The notes: a model not told the origin generated them from the letters alone. A DNA stretch of 41,546 nt from Bacteroides_E sp964583185 (GCA_964583185.1 CAZOVL010000017.1:1-41546); one strand, 5' to 3'. Shown: positions 33,508-41,304, numbered from the stretch's first letter. Made by a program: numbers and translations.

Positions 33508-33529
33508 TTGAAAAACAACTCATTGCTAA

Positions 33530-33561
33530 GTTGTTAGCTTAACATAGTTTCCCTATGTTTG
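33530..33561 (+). promoter_or_regulatory. promoter of the NifX-like gene with an overlapping inverted repeat
   Basis: GTTG (33530-33533, 3 of 4 matches to TTTG), a 20-base spacer and TATGTTTG (33554-33561). The inverted repeat AACATAG-tttcc-CTATGTT (33541-33559) covers the spacer and most of the -7 box, where a bound regulator would block transcription. The promoter is well supported; the operator is a candidate. Confidence 0.55.
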
Positions 33562-33613
33562 TATGTATCAAATAGATTGAAAAATTCAAAAAACTAATAA
33601 ATATTTAAAAGTT

Positions 33614-33985
33614 ATGATTATTGCAGTTCCTACAAGAGACAACCGGGTAGATGATCATTTTGGTCACTGTGCCTATTATACATTTTTCACTATTGATGAA
33701 AACAAAAATGTAATAAAGACTGAGCGCTATGACTCACCGGAAGGTTGTGGTTGTAAATCGGGTATAGCTCCTATTTTACAACAACTAGGGGTTAAAATTA
33801 TGCTAGCAGGAAATATGGGCACCGGAGCAAAGAACGTTCTTGAACAAAATAACATTCAAGTTATCAGAGGCTGCTCGGGTAATGTTGAAGAGCTAGTTCA
33901 AGCTTATCTTAAAGAAGGAATATTAGATTCCGGTGAAGGTTGCTCTTCTCACGAAGAAGGTCACACCTGTTCACATAACCATTAA
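33614..33985 (+). CDS. NifX/NifB-type dinitrogenase cofactor-domain protein
   Basis: 123 residues with the Nitro_FeMo-Co fold: MIIAVPTRDNRVDDHFGHC at the start, and the conserved GNMGTGAKNVL segment in the middle. Members bind iron or iron-molybdenum clusters; outside nitrogen fixers they are thought to carry metal clusters. There are no nif genes here. Cysteines occur at GCGCKSG and in GCSGN, and the C-terminal tail (about 15 residues) is packed with Cys, His and Glu (CSSHEEGHTCSHNH), which suggests metal binding. Transcribed alone, followed by a terminator that overlaps the end of the mutT-like gene. Confidence 0.8.
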   Translation: MIIAVPTRDNRVDDHFGHCAYYTFFTIDENKNVIKTERYDSPEGCGCKSGIAPILQQLGVKIMLAGNMGTGAKNVLEQNNIQVIRGCSGNVEELVQAYLKEGILDSGEGCSSHEEGHTCSHNH

Positions 33986-34047
33986 TTTAAAGAGGCCTAC
34001 GAGTACCTAAACAAACCATTTAGGTGCTATATGAATTTAAAGTGAAT

Positions 34048-34077
34048 CTCATAACTTTATAAGTTGTGAGATTTTTT
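34048..34077 (+). terminator. terminator of the NifX-like gene, inside the end of the Nudix gene
   Basis: A stem CTCATAACTT/AAGTTGTGAG (10 bp with one G-U pair), a three-base loop and a run of six T. It lies across the last codons and stop codon of the converging Nudix gene. Confidence 0.7.
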
Positions 34078-34486
34078 CATTGCTTTCTATTATCAATCTA
34101 ACAGTTGGTAAATCGGCAGGTGGCCAGTTTAACAAGAGTAAATCTTGAGAATCACACCATAATAAGTTATGGTGTTCCAAACGTTCCGGTTTTTCACCTT
34201 TTAATAAGGTGCAGTAAAAAGTAGTCAGTAAAATGTGTTTAGTTGGATAGTGAAATGAGGTGGTAGTGATGGATTGTTCCACCGAAACAACACAAGCCAA
34301 CTCCTCTTTAATTTCACGGACTAAGGCCTCTTGTGCACTTTCTCCCTCCTTTATCTTTCCACCCGGAAACTCCCACATCATCGGCAAATCACTTTTCTCT
34401 CCACGTTGAGCACAAAGTATTTCACCTTTATCATTTAAGATAACTGCACCAACCACAGAAATAGGTTTTTTTTGCTGTTTATTCAT
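34049..34486 (-). CDS. mutT: MutT-type Nudix hydrolase (8-oxo-dGTP diphosphatase)
   Basis: 145 residues. The Nudix box GX5EX7REUXEEXGU lies at about 43-65 (Gly43, Glu49, Arg57-Glu58, Glu61-Glu62), although the final Gly is replaced. It binds magnesium and hydrolyses nucleoside diphosphates linked to other groups. The MutT-like features (QRGEKSDLPMMWEFPGGKI before the box, HLLLTTFYC-like strand after it) favour removal of oxidised dGTP from the nucleotide pool. Its last codons form a terminator hairpin for the opposite strand. Palindrome array 3 lies 66 bases upstream, between it and the HAD gene. Confidence 0.85.
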   Translation of the reverse strand: MNKQQKKPISVVGAVILNDKGEILCAQRGEKSDLPMMWEFPGGKIKEGESAQEALVREIKEELACVVSVEQSITTTSFHYPTKHILLTTFYCTLLKGEKPERLEHHNLLWCDSQDLLLLNWPPADLPTVRLIIESNEKISQLIKL

Positions 34487-34551
34487 TGCTTATTGAGCTA
34501 AATGGAATCAAAGAAAACACCCCATCCAGATTAACCGTGAGGGGTATTTTG

Positions 34552-34632
34552 TCGGTCTAGGACCAAAGGCCTCTCGGTCTAGGACTGAAGGGGTCTCGGT
34601 CTAGGACCGACCGACCTTCGGTCTAAGACCCT
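34552..34632. repeat. array 3 of 15-bp palindromes at a 22-bp period (4 units)
   Basis: Units start at 34552 (TCGGTCTAGGACCAA), 34574 (TCGGTCTAGGACTGA), 34596 (TCGGTCTAGGACCGA) and 34618 (TCGGTCTAAGACCCT), all in one orientation and exactly 22 bp apart. Spacers are aggcctc, aggggtc and ccgacct; the first keeps the AGGCCT of arrays 1 and 2. It lies between the HAD gene (ends at 34640) and mutT, both on the minus strand. Next to it, AAAACACCCC (34514-34522) and GGGGTATTTT (34541-34550) form a loose inverted repeat that could end HAD transcription. Confidence 0.85.
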
Positions 34633-34639
34633 ACTTTTT

Positions 34640-35305
34640 TCACCCTTTGATTTGCTCTTTAATCTGTAACAATTGTTCAAAATGCAAAGAGGAAAAATCA
34701 GGAAAAGTAGCATCTGCCAAATGACCAATTTCTTCTTTAGGCAAAGTGGTAGTTAGGCCAATAACAACTGCACCCGAATCAACTCCGGCCTGTAAACCCA
34801 TCAATGAATCTTCTATTACAAAGGTGTTTTCCGGTTGAACACCAAAGTGCTTCATACCTATTAAAAAACACTCGGGATCTGGTTTTGACTTACTAAAATC
34901 TTCTGCAGTAAAAATAGCATCAAAAAGTGAGGGTAAATCAGGGTGTAACTCATAAATGCGATTCATCTTCTTTTGATCTGAGCTGGTAACTACTGCCGTA
35001 GGAATTTTCAACAGATGTAACTCTTTTATAAACTTTTCGAAACCATCAATGAAATCAAAACTCATAGTTTGTTCAAAGTCTTCCAACTCTTTCTCTAGCT
35101 GTGGAATCTGATTCTGAACAGATTGGAAGTGAAGCTCAAGAATCCGTTTCATCGTTGTTCCTTTAACTATACGTCCAAACTCTTTTATACCAAGAAGTCG
35201 CTCACCGGCAGCATTCCAAAACTGCGTATATTGAGTTTCACTATCCACTACCACCCCATCAAAATCGAATAAAACAACATGTTTTTCATCTCTATCCATC
35301 TTCAA
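34640..35305 (-). CDS. HAD-superfamily phosphatase, beta-phosphoglucomutase type
   Basis: 221 residues. The catalytic DFDGV motif begins at Asp14 (nucleophile Asp14, general acid Asp16), a helical cap follows (about 25-95), then TSS motif II near residue 108, the SKPDPE lysine motif III at about 154-159, and the IEDS motif IV near 181. This is the subfamily of phosphatases and sugar-phosphate mutases with a C1 cap. The substrate is unknown; sugar phosphates such as 2-deoxyglucose-6-phosphate are common. On the minus strand upstream of mutT, with array 3 between them. Confidence 0.85.
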   Translation of the reverse strand: MKMDRDEKHVVLFDFDGVVVDSETQYTQFWNAAGERLLGIKEFGRIVKGTTMKRILELHFQSVQNQIPQLEKELEDFEQTMSFDFIDGFEKFIKELHLLKIPTAVVTSSDQKKMNRIYELHPDLPSLFDAIFTAEDFSKSKPDPECFLIGMKHFGVQPENTFVIEDSLMGLQAGVDSGAVVIGLTTTLPKEEIGHLADATFPDFSSLHFEQLLQIKEQIKG

Positions 35306-35387
35306 ACTTCTCTTATTATTTAAATAATTAGTACTTTTGTTGGTTTATCAAAGGTGTAGAAAATCATTGAATGAAACAAATTATTTA

Positions 35388-35395
35388 TACCTTTG
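35388..35395 (+). promoter_or_regulatory. candidate -7 box for the MATE gene
   Basis: TACCTTTG matches TAnnTTTG, 33 bases before the start codon. A second TACTTTTG lies further upstream at about 35332-35339. No -33 element fits. Confidence 0.35.
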
Positions 35396-35428
35396 CTCAT
35401 CGAAACATCAAACGATCTTTAAAAATTT

Positions 35429-36790
35429 ATGTCACAAAACAATCCAACCATACTAGGGAGAGCTCCATTAGGTAAATTGCTTTTTCAATATTCCTTACCC
35501 GCAATTATCGGAATGACCTTAACCTCCCTATACAACATTATAGATAGTATTTTTATTGGGCACGGTGTTGGACCTATGGCAATTTCCGGATTGGCCATTA
35601 CTTTTCCTTTTATGAACTTAGTTGCTGCATTTGGCGTACTGATTTCAGCAGGTGGATCTACTATTTCTTCTATCCGATTGGGGCAACGTGATTCTGAAGG
35701 AGCTACCAAAGTATTGAATAATACATTGATGCTTTGTTTCATCAACTCCATTGTTTTTGGGGGTATATCACTTCTTTTTATTGATGAAATACTAATATAC
35801 TTTGGAGCCAGCAGTCAAACATTACCCTATGCCAAAGATTTTATGAAAGTAATTTTAATGGGAACTCCTATTTCATACACCATGATTTCCCTAAACAACA
35901 TTATGCGTGCCACAGGATATCCCAAGAAAGCGATGTTAACCTCAATGGTAACCATTGTTTGTAATGTTATTCTAGCACCTATCTTTATTTTTAAATTTCA
36001 GTGGGGCATTGAAGGTGCCGCTTTAGCCACAGTCATTTCCCAATTTATTGGAATGTGTTGGGTAGTAAGCCACTTTAGAAACCCCAAAAGTTACATTCAC
36101 TTTCAGGCACCTGTTTTTAAGATAGAGCTTCCCATTGTTAAAAATATATTCTCCATTGGCATGGCACCTTTTTTAATGAATGTATGTGCCTGTGTTATTG
36201 TTATTTTCATAAATAACAGACTGCAAAACAACGGAGGAGATATGGCTATTGGAGCCTATGGCATAATCAATCGCCTCATCACCCTTTACATTATGATTGT
36301 GATAGGATTGACCATGGGGATGCAACCCATTATTGGCTATAACTTTGGAGCATTGAAGTTTAACAGAGTAAAAAAAACACTCAGATTGGGGTTAATTGTG
36401 GCCACAGTAATAACCAGCAGTGGATTTCTTATTTGTGAGTTATTTCCCCATGGAATAGCAGCTATGTTTACCCGTGAACCCATACTTATTGATATGGCAG
36501 CCGACGGATTACGCATTGCCATTGCGATGTTCCCAATTATTGGTTTACAAATTGTAATCACCAATTTCTTTCAAAGCATTGGGATGGCAAAAATAAGCGT
36601 ATTCCTATCTCTTTCCAGACAACTACTTTTCTTATTACCCGGACTTATTTTCTTTCCCAGATATTGGGGAATAACAGGAGTATGGCTCAGTATGCCATTC
36701 TCTGATTTCTTTGCTACAGTTACCGCTGTTATTATGTTGCTTTACTTAATTCGAAAGATTAAAGAGCCTCAAATTTCACAAAATCCATAA
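35429..36790 (+). CDS. MATE-family multidrug efflux transporter
   Basis: 453 residues with twelve hydrophobic segments in two six-helix bundles, as expected for MATE exporters. Typical blocks are seen in the N-terminal bundle (SLYNIIDSIFIGHGVG, near residues 31-46) and the matching region of the second bundle. These pumps extrude cationic drugs in exchange for sodium or protons across the inner membrane. The substrate cannot be told. It starts 123 bases from the divergent HAD gene and ends 87 bases before the antiporter gene, which has its own -7 box. Confidence 0.88.
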   Translation: MSQNNPTILGRAPLGKLLFQYSLPAIIGMTLTSLYNIIDSIFIGHGVGPMAISGLAITFPFMNLVAAFGVLISAGGSTISSIRLGQRDSEGATKVLNNTLMLCFINSIVFGGISLLFIDEILIYFGASSQTLPYAKDFMKVILMGTPISYTMISLNNIMRATGYPKKAMLTSMVTIVCNVILAPIFIFKFQWGIEGAALATVISQFIGMCWVVSHFRNPKSYIHFQAPVFKIELPIVKNIFSIGMAPFLMNVCACVIVIFINNRLQNNGGDMAIGAYGIINRLITLYIMIVIGLTMGMQPIIGYNFGALKFNRVKKTLRLGLIVATVITSSGFLICELFPHGIAAMFTREPILIDMAADGLRIAIAMFPIIGLQIVITNFFQSIGMAKISVFLSLSRQLLFLLPGLIFFPRYWGITGVWLSMPFSDFFATVTAVIMLLYLIRKIKEPQISQNP

Positions 36791-36830
36791 AATGAACATT
36801 CTTATTTTAAGATAATTAAGTCAGAATGGT

Positions 36831-36838
36831 TATTTTTG
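36831..36838 (+). promoter_or_regulatory. candidate -7 box for the antiporter gene
   Basis: TATTTTTG matches TAnnTTTG, 39 bases before the start codon. The -33 position is not conserved. Confidence 0.35.
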
Positions 36839-36877
36839 TTACTTAACTAGTATAAATCGTTATAAAGTTTACTTAGA

Positions 36878-38368
36878 ATGGCATTCTCTTCTGAAAACAT
36901 ATTACTTATTGGTTCTATACTGCTTTTTGTTAGTATAGTAATTAGTAAGACAGGTTCTCGCTTTGGTATCCCCACACTTCTTCTCTTTCTATTTGTTGGA
37001 ATGTTGTTTGGTTCTGATGGACTAGGCATACAGTTTCACAATATGAAAGAAGCTCAATTCATTGGAATGACCGCTTTAATAGTTATTCTTTTCTCGGGAG
37101 GTATGGAGACAAAAATTGAAGAGATTAAACCGGTTTGGAAACCCGGAGCTGTATTATCCACCTTAGGAGTGCTACTAACGGCACTACTTACCGGTTTGTT
37201 TATATGGTTTATTTCGGGGATGAGTTGGAGCAACATCAGTTTACCTTTAACCACCTCCCTATTGCTGGCAGCCACTATGTCATCCACAGACTCTGCTTCA
37301 GTTTTTGCCATCTTGCGTTCACAAAAAATGAACTTAAAACACAATCTACGCCCTATGTTGGAGCTGGAGAGTGGTAGTAATGACCCTATGGCTTATATGT
37401 TAACCATAGCCTTAATACAGCTTATACAAAACACCGGAGGAGGTCCTTGGGGAGTTTTGTTTGATTTTTGCATCCAGTTCATTGTAGGATTACTTATTGG
37501 CTTCCTGATGGGACAGGTCATTGTGTTTTTTGTAAATAAATTAAACATTGGAAATCAATCGCTATATCCCATATTAGTTCTGGCATTGGCCTTTTTTACA
37601 TTTTCCATAACCGATGCATTACACGGGAATGGTTATTTGGCAGTATATATAACAGGAATCATTGTTGGAAATAAAAAGATTATGTTTAGACGTGAAATTG
37701 CACGTTTTGTAGATGGGTTCAACTGGTTGTTCCAAATCATCCTCTTCATAACTTTAGGGTTACTCATTAATCCGGGTGAATTAATTGATGTAGCTGTAGT
37801 AGGTTTACTCATTTCACTTTTTATGCTCTTTTTTGGACGCCCCATCAGTGTTATGCTTTGTTTGTTACCTTTCAGAAAAATTCCACTCAATGCAAAACAT
37901 TTAGTGTCTTGGGTTGGGCTACGTGGAGCTGTTCCCATAATTTTTGCCACATACCCGGTTATAGCAGGAATAGAAGGCTCAAATGTTATTTTTAATATTG
38001 TGTTCTTCATTACATTGGTATCGTTAATTGTTCAGGGAAGTAGCATACCCATTGTGGCTCGTTTCTTAAATTTATCTACCCCTTTGGAAGAGACAGGTAA
38101 TGCGTTTGGTGTTGAGTTACCCGACGAATTGGATACCGATTTATCCGACTTGTTAATTACTTCAGAAATATTAGAGAAAGGAAACACTTTGCGAGAGATG
38201 AATTTACCCAAAGGTACCTTGGTGATGATGGTTAAACGTGATGATCAATTCCTTATTCCGGATGGTAAGTTAGAGCTTCACGAAGGAGATAAACTCTTAC
38301 TAATCTCTGAAAAGAGAGAGATTCCCATTGACCCGATTCCTCTTGAAGAGACCAAAAACCCTATGTAA
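36878..38368 (+). CDS. NhaP2/CvrA-type potassium (or sodium)/proton antiporter
   Basis: 496 residues. The first 390 or so form a CPA1-type cation/proton exchanger with twelve or more membrane segments; blocks such as ATMSSTDSASVFAILRSQ (near 130) and the ion-binding LELESGSNDPMAYML (near 162-176, with the conserved Asn-Asp) are clear. The C-terminal 100 residues form a cytoplasmic TrkA-C domain that senses nucleotide or ligand. This matches NhaP2 (CvrA), which ejects potassium in exchange for protons to control volume and pH. Small-RNA copy 2 lies 127 bases after the stop. Confidence 0.88.
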   Translation: MAFSSENILLIGSILLFVSIVISKTGSRFGIPTLLLFLFVGMLFGSDGLGIQFHNMKEAQFIGMTALIVILFSGGMETKIEEIKPVWKPGAVLSTLGVLLTALLTGLFIWFISGMSWSNISLPLTTSLLLAATMSSTDSASVFAILRSQKMNLKHNLRPMLELESGSNDPMAYMLTIALIQLIQNTGGGPWGVLFDFCIQFIVGLLIGFLMGQVIVFFVNKLNIGNQSLYPILVLALAFFTFSITDALHGNGYLAVYITGIIVGNKKIMFRREIARFVDGFNWLFQIILFITLGLLINPGELIDVAVVGLLISLFMLFFGRPISVMLCLLPFRKIPLNAKHLVSWVGLRGAVPIIFATYPVIAGIEGSNVIFNIVFFITLVSLIVQGSSIPIVARFLNLSTPLEETGNAFGVELPDELDTDLSDLLITSEILEKGNTLREMNLPKGTLVMMVKRDDQFLIPDGKLELHEGDKLLLISEKREIPIDPIPLEETKNPM

Positions 38369-38421
38369 ACAAAAAATAGTTTTGAAAAGTTAACGTAAAA
38401 ATCATTTCAACCCACAAATCT

Positions 38422-38491
38422 TAAACTATGTTACAAAACATATGTTTCCGCACACAACATTTGGAAAAAGAGCACAAATCGCATATATTTG
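38422..38491 (+). promoter_or_regulatory. promoter and upstream motif of small-RNA copy 2
   Basis: TTTG at 38460-38463, exactly 20 bases, then TATATTTG at 38484-38491: a perfect Bacteroidota promoter. The upstream motif TAAACTATGTTAC (from 38422) lies at the same distance as in all copies. A 12-bp palindrome AAACATATGTTT is at 38436-38447. The region is nearly identical to that of copy 4. Confidence 0.75.
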
Positions 38492-38495
38492 TACT

Positions 38496-38563
38496 GTGTT
38501 TTTCATAGTATTAGATTTAAGGTTAACAAAGATTGGAGCAAAGCGTTGCTCCTTCTTTATTTT
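38496..38563 (+). ncRNA. candidate small RNA, family copy 2
   Basis: An approximately 68-base element with the family body and a perfect 7-bp terminator hairpin GGAGCAA-AGCG-TTGCTCC (38535-38552) followed by a T-rich tract. Its promoter is complete. It lies between the antiporter gene and the end of the kelch gene and points towards the latter's 3' end, so its transcript does not enter a gene in sense. Confidence 0.75.
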
Positions 38564-38597
38564 AAACACTTTCGGTCTTTACTGATAACCTTATGGT

Positions 38598-39950
38598 TTA
38601 GAAAACTCTAACCCGACTACGTTTAGTATCATTTAATGTCTGAATATTAATTCGATATAAACCCTGAGAGGGAGCTGAAACTTCCTCTTCAACAACTAAT
38701 CCGTCTTCTCCTGCTGAAACGGCTACAAAACCGGTAATATTACTAAAATACGTATCACTTTTATCATCCCTACCTCCTACAATATACAGAAAACCATCCT
38801 TATATATCATTTGATTATATTTCAAGCCTAAATCAATTTTATAACTATACATCTCTTTGGTTAATACATTGTAAGTCAAAAAAACTTCATTCTCAAAAAT
38901 ATAAAGAGTATGATTCTGTTCATTATAAGCCAAAGCTGGCCTTTCCATATTTAACGGAAGAGTAGACACCTCCTGATATTCAGCAGTATGTAAATTATAA
39001 GTATTTATTACAGGTACCTTTTGATTGTTAAAACCTCCCACCTGAAAGAGAAGACTATCAATAACAATACCTGGAGTTTCATAAGCATACGGAATAGGCT
39101 CTAATTCATACCAATATCCTGTTTCTAAATCAAATAAATGAGCTTCTGAAGTATGAACCTTACTATTTTTATTCTCTTTTACAGAACCATTCAGCACAAA
39201 AATCGAGTTATCGTATATACCCGAAGTAAAGTTTACAGCTTGATGTGGATTGCTATTACTAGAATAGATAGTATCTCGAACGATATCATAAACCTCTATT
39301 AAATCATTTAAGTACTCTCGATTAGGGTTTTTAGCCAAACGTTTTCCTCCAAGTATATAAATTTTACCATTATTATAATGAGTATTATGATAAGCTCGAT
39401 TTGAGAATTTAAGATCAGACAGCGTCCATGTATCATTTTCAATGTCATAGATCTGCATTCGTCCACTATTATGTAAATATAAATCTTTGGTGTTTTTCAG
39501 TAATTTTTTACTTGAATCACCTCCAATTACATAAATACGATTTCCAACTAATGAAGCGCCAAAAGCATAAACCCCTCTTTTCAATGGAGCTAATTCTTCA
39601 AAGGCTATACTTTCATTCAATGTTTTATCTCCCCTAACAACAAGTGTTTCAATTTGATAACTTCTTGAAGTTAAATAGATAATATCATCTTCAATATCTT
39701 TAACACAAACTTGCCGGGTAATGTAACCAATATGACTCAAAGTCAGAGTGTCCATTTTGGATATAGGAGCTATTCTATCTAAAAAGAAATAGCCATTCTC
39801 ATCTGTAATGGTTACCTTCTGTGCTTGAATGTTTACACCCACCAAAGGGATTTGTTTCTCCATATCAAGAACTAGTATCTTATTTTGTCCACATAGAGTA
39901 CTCAAGATAACCATTAACAAACCAAGAGTGATATATCGTTTCAACTTCAT
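38598..39950 (-). CDS. exported kelch-repeat protein with a carboxypeptidase-regulatory-like N-terminal domain
   Basis: 450 residues. A signal peptide ends near residue 21 (the Cys there lacks a standard lipobox). Residues about 22-100 resemble the CarboxypepD_reg-like domain often seen at the start of SusC-like and other Bacteroidota envelope proteins (VDM..PLVGVNIQAQ..ITDENGYF). The rest is a kelch beta-propeller, with repeats of the type RIYVIGG, KIYILGG, FVLNGS, LFQVGGF and LYIVGGR every 45-60 residues. Such propellers bind ligands or partners; no catalytic residues are visible. Envelope location is inferred. It is flanked by small-RNA copies 2 and 3. Confidence 0.75.
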   Translation of the reverse strand: MKLKRYITLGLLMVILSTLCGQNKILVLDMEKQIPLVGVNIQAQKVTITDENGYFFLDRIAPISKMDTLTLSHIGYITRQVCVKDIEDDIIYLTSRSYQIETLVVRGDKTLNESIAFEELAPLKRGVYAFGASLVGNRIYVIGGDSSKKLLKNTKDLYLHNSGRMQIYDIENDTWTLSDLKFSNRAYHNTHYNNGKIYILGGKRLAKNPNREYLNDLIEVYDIVRDTIYSSNSNPHQAVNFTSGIYDNSIFVLNGSVKENKNSKVHTSEAHLFDLETGYWYELEPIPYAYETPGIVIDSLLFQVGGFNNQKVPVINTYNLHTAEYQEVSTLPLNMERPALAYNEQNHTLYIFENEVFLTYNVLTKEMYSYKIDLGLKYNQMIYKDGFLYIVGGRDDKSDTYFSNITGFVAVSAGEDGLVVEEEVSAPSQGLYRINIQTLNDTKRSRVRVF

Positions 39951-40180
39951 AAATTAATAATTACAATAGTATAAAAATCAGTATTTAATCACAAAGAACA
40001 CACATATACTGAAAAGATAACAAAAATGTTAAGAACAACCAATAACTAATCTGATTATAATTGCCCCTAAACTACGCAGAACAGTTAAACAACCACCATC
40101 TAAGATGTTAATTTTAAATCTAATCGAGCAAAAAGAAAGATCATAATAGATAAAACAACAACTAGAAATTCATATTGGAT

Positions 40181-40250
40181 TAAAAAATGTTAGCCGAGGT
40201 AGTTCCACACAAGTAAAAAGAAAGAACTTTGATAAAACCACTTATCTTTG
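40181..40250 (+). promoter_or_regulatory. control region of small-RNA copy 3
   Basis: The -7 box TATCTTTG is at 40243-40250. There is no TTTG at the -33 position. The shared motif TAAAAAATGTTAG begins at 40181, the same distance upstream as in the other copies. The bases 40152-40193 match the same region of copy 1. Confidence 0.55.
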
Positions 40251-40254
40251 AGTT

Positions 40255-40321
40255 GTGTTTTTCATAGTATTAGATTTAAGGTTAACAAGATTGGAGCAAA
40301 GCGTTGCTCCTTCTTTTTTTT
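40255..40321 (+). ncRNA. candidate small RNA, family copy 3
   Basis: An approximately 67-base element with the family body and the perfect hairpin GGAGCAA-AGCG-TTGCTCC (40293-40310), followed by the longest T-run of the four copies. It lies between the divergent kelch and acetyltransferase genes and ends about 200 bases before the latter, so it is not its leader in any simple sense. Confidence 0.7.
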
Positions 40322-40524
40322 AAATACTTTCACTCAATCTTATTTTTCCCAAACTAAAACAGGATTGAGAATTCCAACATTCCACACATACTTCCAAATT
40401 TAATACACGTAAGCCTTTGATTTTCAGATAAAATTCCATTAATTCGAGATGATTATGACTCTTTCTCTTAGATTTAGTGATAGCCGAAATATAAATAGTT
40501 ACAATACATCTAATAAAAAATAAT

Positions 40525-41100
40525 ATGAGCCCAGAAAAAGAAAAGATGTTCCGTGGTGAACGTTACAATGCACACACTCCAGAAATGTATGAGGTACGCA
40601 CAAGAGTAAAAAGACTTCTACATAAATTAAATGTCACAGAATATTATACCGAGAACTTTCAAGGTGTAATTAACGAATTGTGTCCTAATTCTGCCAAAGA
40701 CCTTCACCTTGAACCTCCTTTTCATTGCGATTATGGAGATCATATTTATGCCGGAGAAAATGTCTTTATTAATTTCGATGCAGTTATTCTAGATGGTGCA
40801 AAGGTAACTATCGGGGCAAATACACTCATAGCTCCGGGATTACATCTGTATACGGCACGTCATCCATTGGATATAGAAGATCGCAGAGAGTGGGAAGACT
40901 GTGCTCCGGTTACAATTGGAGAGGAATGTTGGATTGGTGGACGTGTTACTATTTGTCCGGGTGTTACAATAGGAGATCGTTGCGTTATAGGAGCTGGGGC
41001 AGTTGTTACAAAAGACATACCGGCAGATTCTTTAGCGATAGGTAATCCAGCCAAAGTTATTCGCAAACTGAACTTAAAAAACAACTCTAGAAAAGATTAA
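40525..41100 (+). CDS. maa: hexapeptide-repeat sugar O-acetyltransferase (Maa type)
   Basis: 191 residues. An N-terminal maltose/galactoside-acetyltransferase (Mac) domain (about 5-60, with EKEKMFRGERYN) is followed by left-handed beta-helix hexapeptide repeats (IGANTLI, IGEECWI, IGDRCVIGAGAVV). The catalytic His is His113 (YTARHPLD). Such enzymes form trimers in the cytoplasm and transfer acetyl from acetyl-CoA to maltose, galactosides or similar sugars. Length and motifs are typical of Maa. It is flanked by small-RNA copies 3 and 4 and no other sugar gene is next to it. Confidence 0.85.
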   Translation: MSPEKEKMFRGERYNAHTPEMYEVRTRVKRLLHKLNVTEYYTENFQGVINELCPNSAKDLHLEPPFHCDYGDHIYAGENVFINFDAVILDGAKVTIGANTLIAPGLHLYTARHPLDIEDRREWEDCAPVTIGEECWIGGRVTICPGVTIGDRCVIGAGAVVTKDIPADSLAIGNPAKVIRKLNLKNNSRKD

Positions 41101-41230
41101 AAACACTACAAATTAATCCATGAAAGATAATGATAGCTAGATTTCACCTCCCATTTTTGAAAACAATTTAAAAGTAAGAGATAAAAAGTTTCAATATGTT
41201 AAGATCAAAATAACATAAAGAACAAAATCT

Positions 41231-41300
41231 TAAACTATGTTACAAAACATATGTTTTCGCACACAAGATTTGGAGAAAGAGCAAAAATCGCATACATTTG
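41231..41300 (+). promoter_or_regulatory. promoter and upstream motif of small-RNA copy 4
   Basis: TTTG at 41269-41272, exactly 20 bases, then TACATTTG at 41293-41300. The shared motif TAAACTATGTTAC starts at 41231, at the family distance. A perfect 14-bp palindrome AAAACATATGTTTT is at 41244-41257, matching the 12-bp palindrome of copy 2. Confidence 0.75.
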
Positions 41301-41304
41301 TAAT

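Larger units (their letters stand above)
39951..40524. other. gene-free interval of 574 bases
   Basis: No convincing coding frame. It holds the promoter of the kelch gene (not recognisable by consensus), the control region and body of small-RNA copy 3 (40181-40321), and the leader of the acetyltransferase gene. The stretch 39960-40150 is AT-rich and shows no feature I can name. Confidence 0.6.

Noticed and set aside
33990..34030. Weak hairpin TACCTAAA/TTTAGGTG after the NifX-like gene as its terminator
   Set aside because: No T-run follows it; the hairpin at 34048-34077 is the better terminator.
37633..38010. 125-codon frame antisense to the antiporter gene
   Set aside because: A shadow of a long conserved gene; its composition mirrors the membrane segments on the other strand.
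40255..40321. sRNA copy 3 as a riboswitch leader of the acetyltransferase gene
   Set aside because: It ends in its own terminator about 200 bases before the gene, and the same element occurs after or between genes with no common function.
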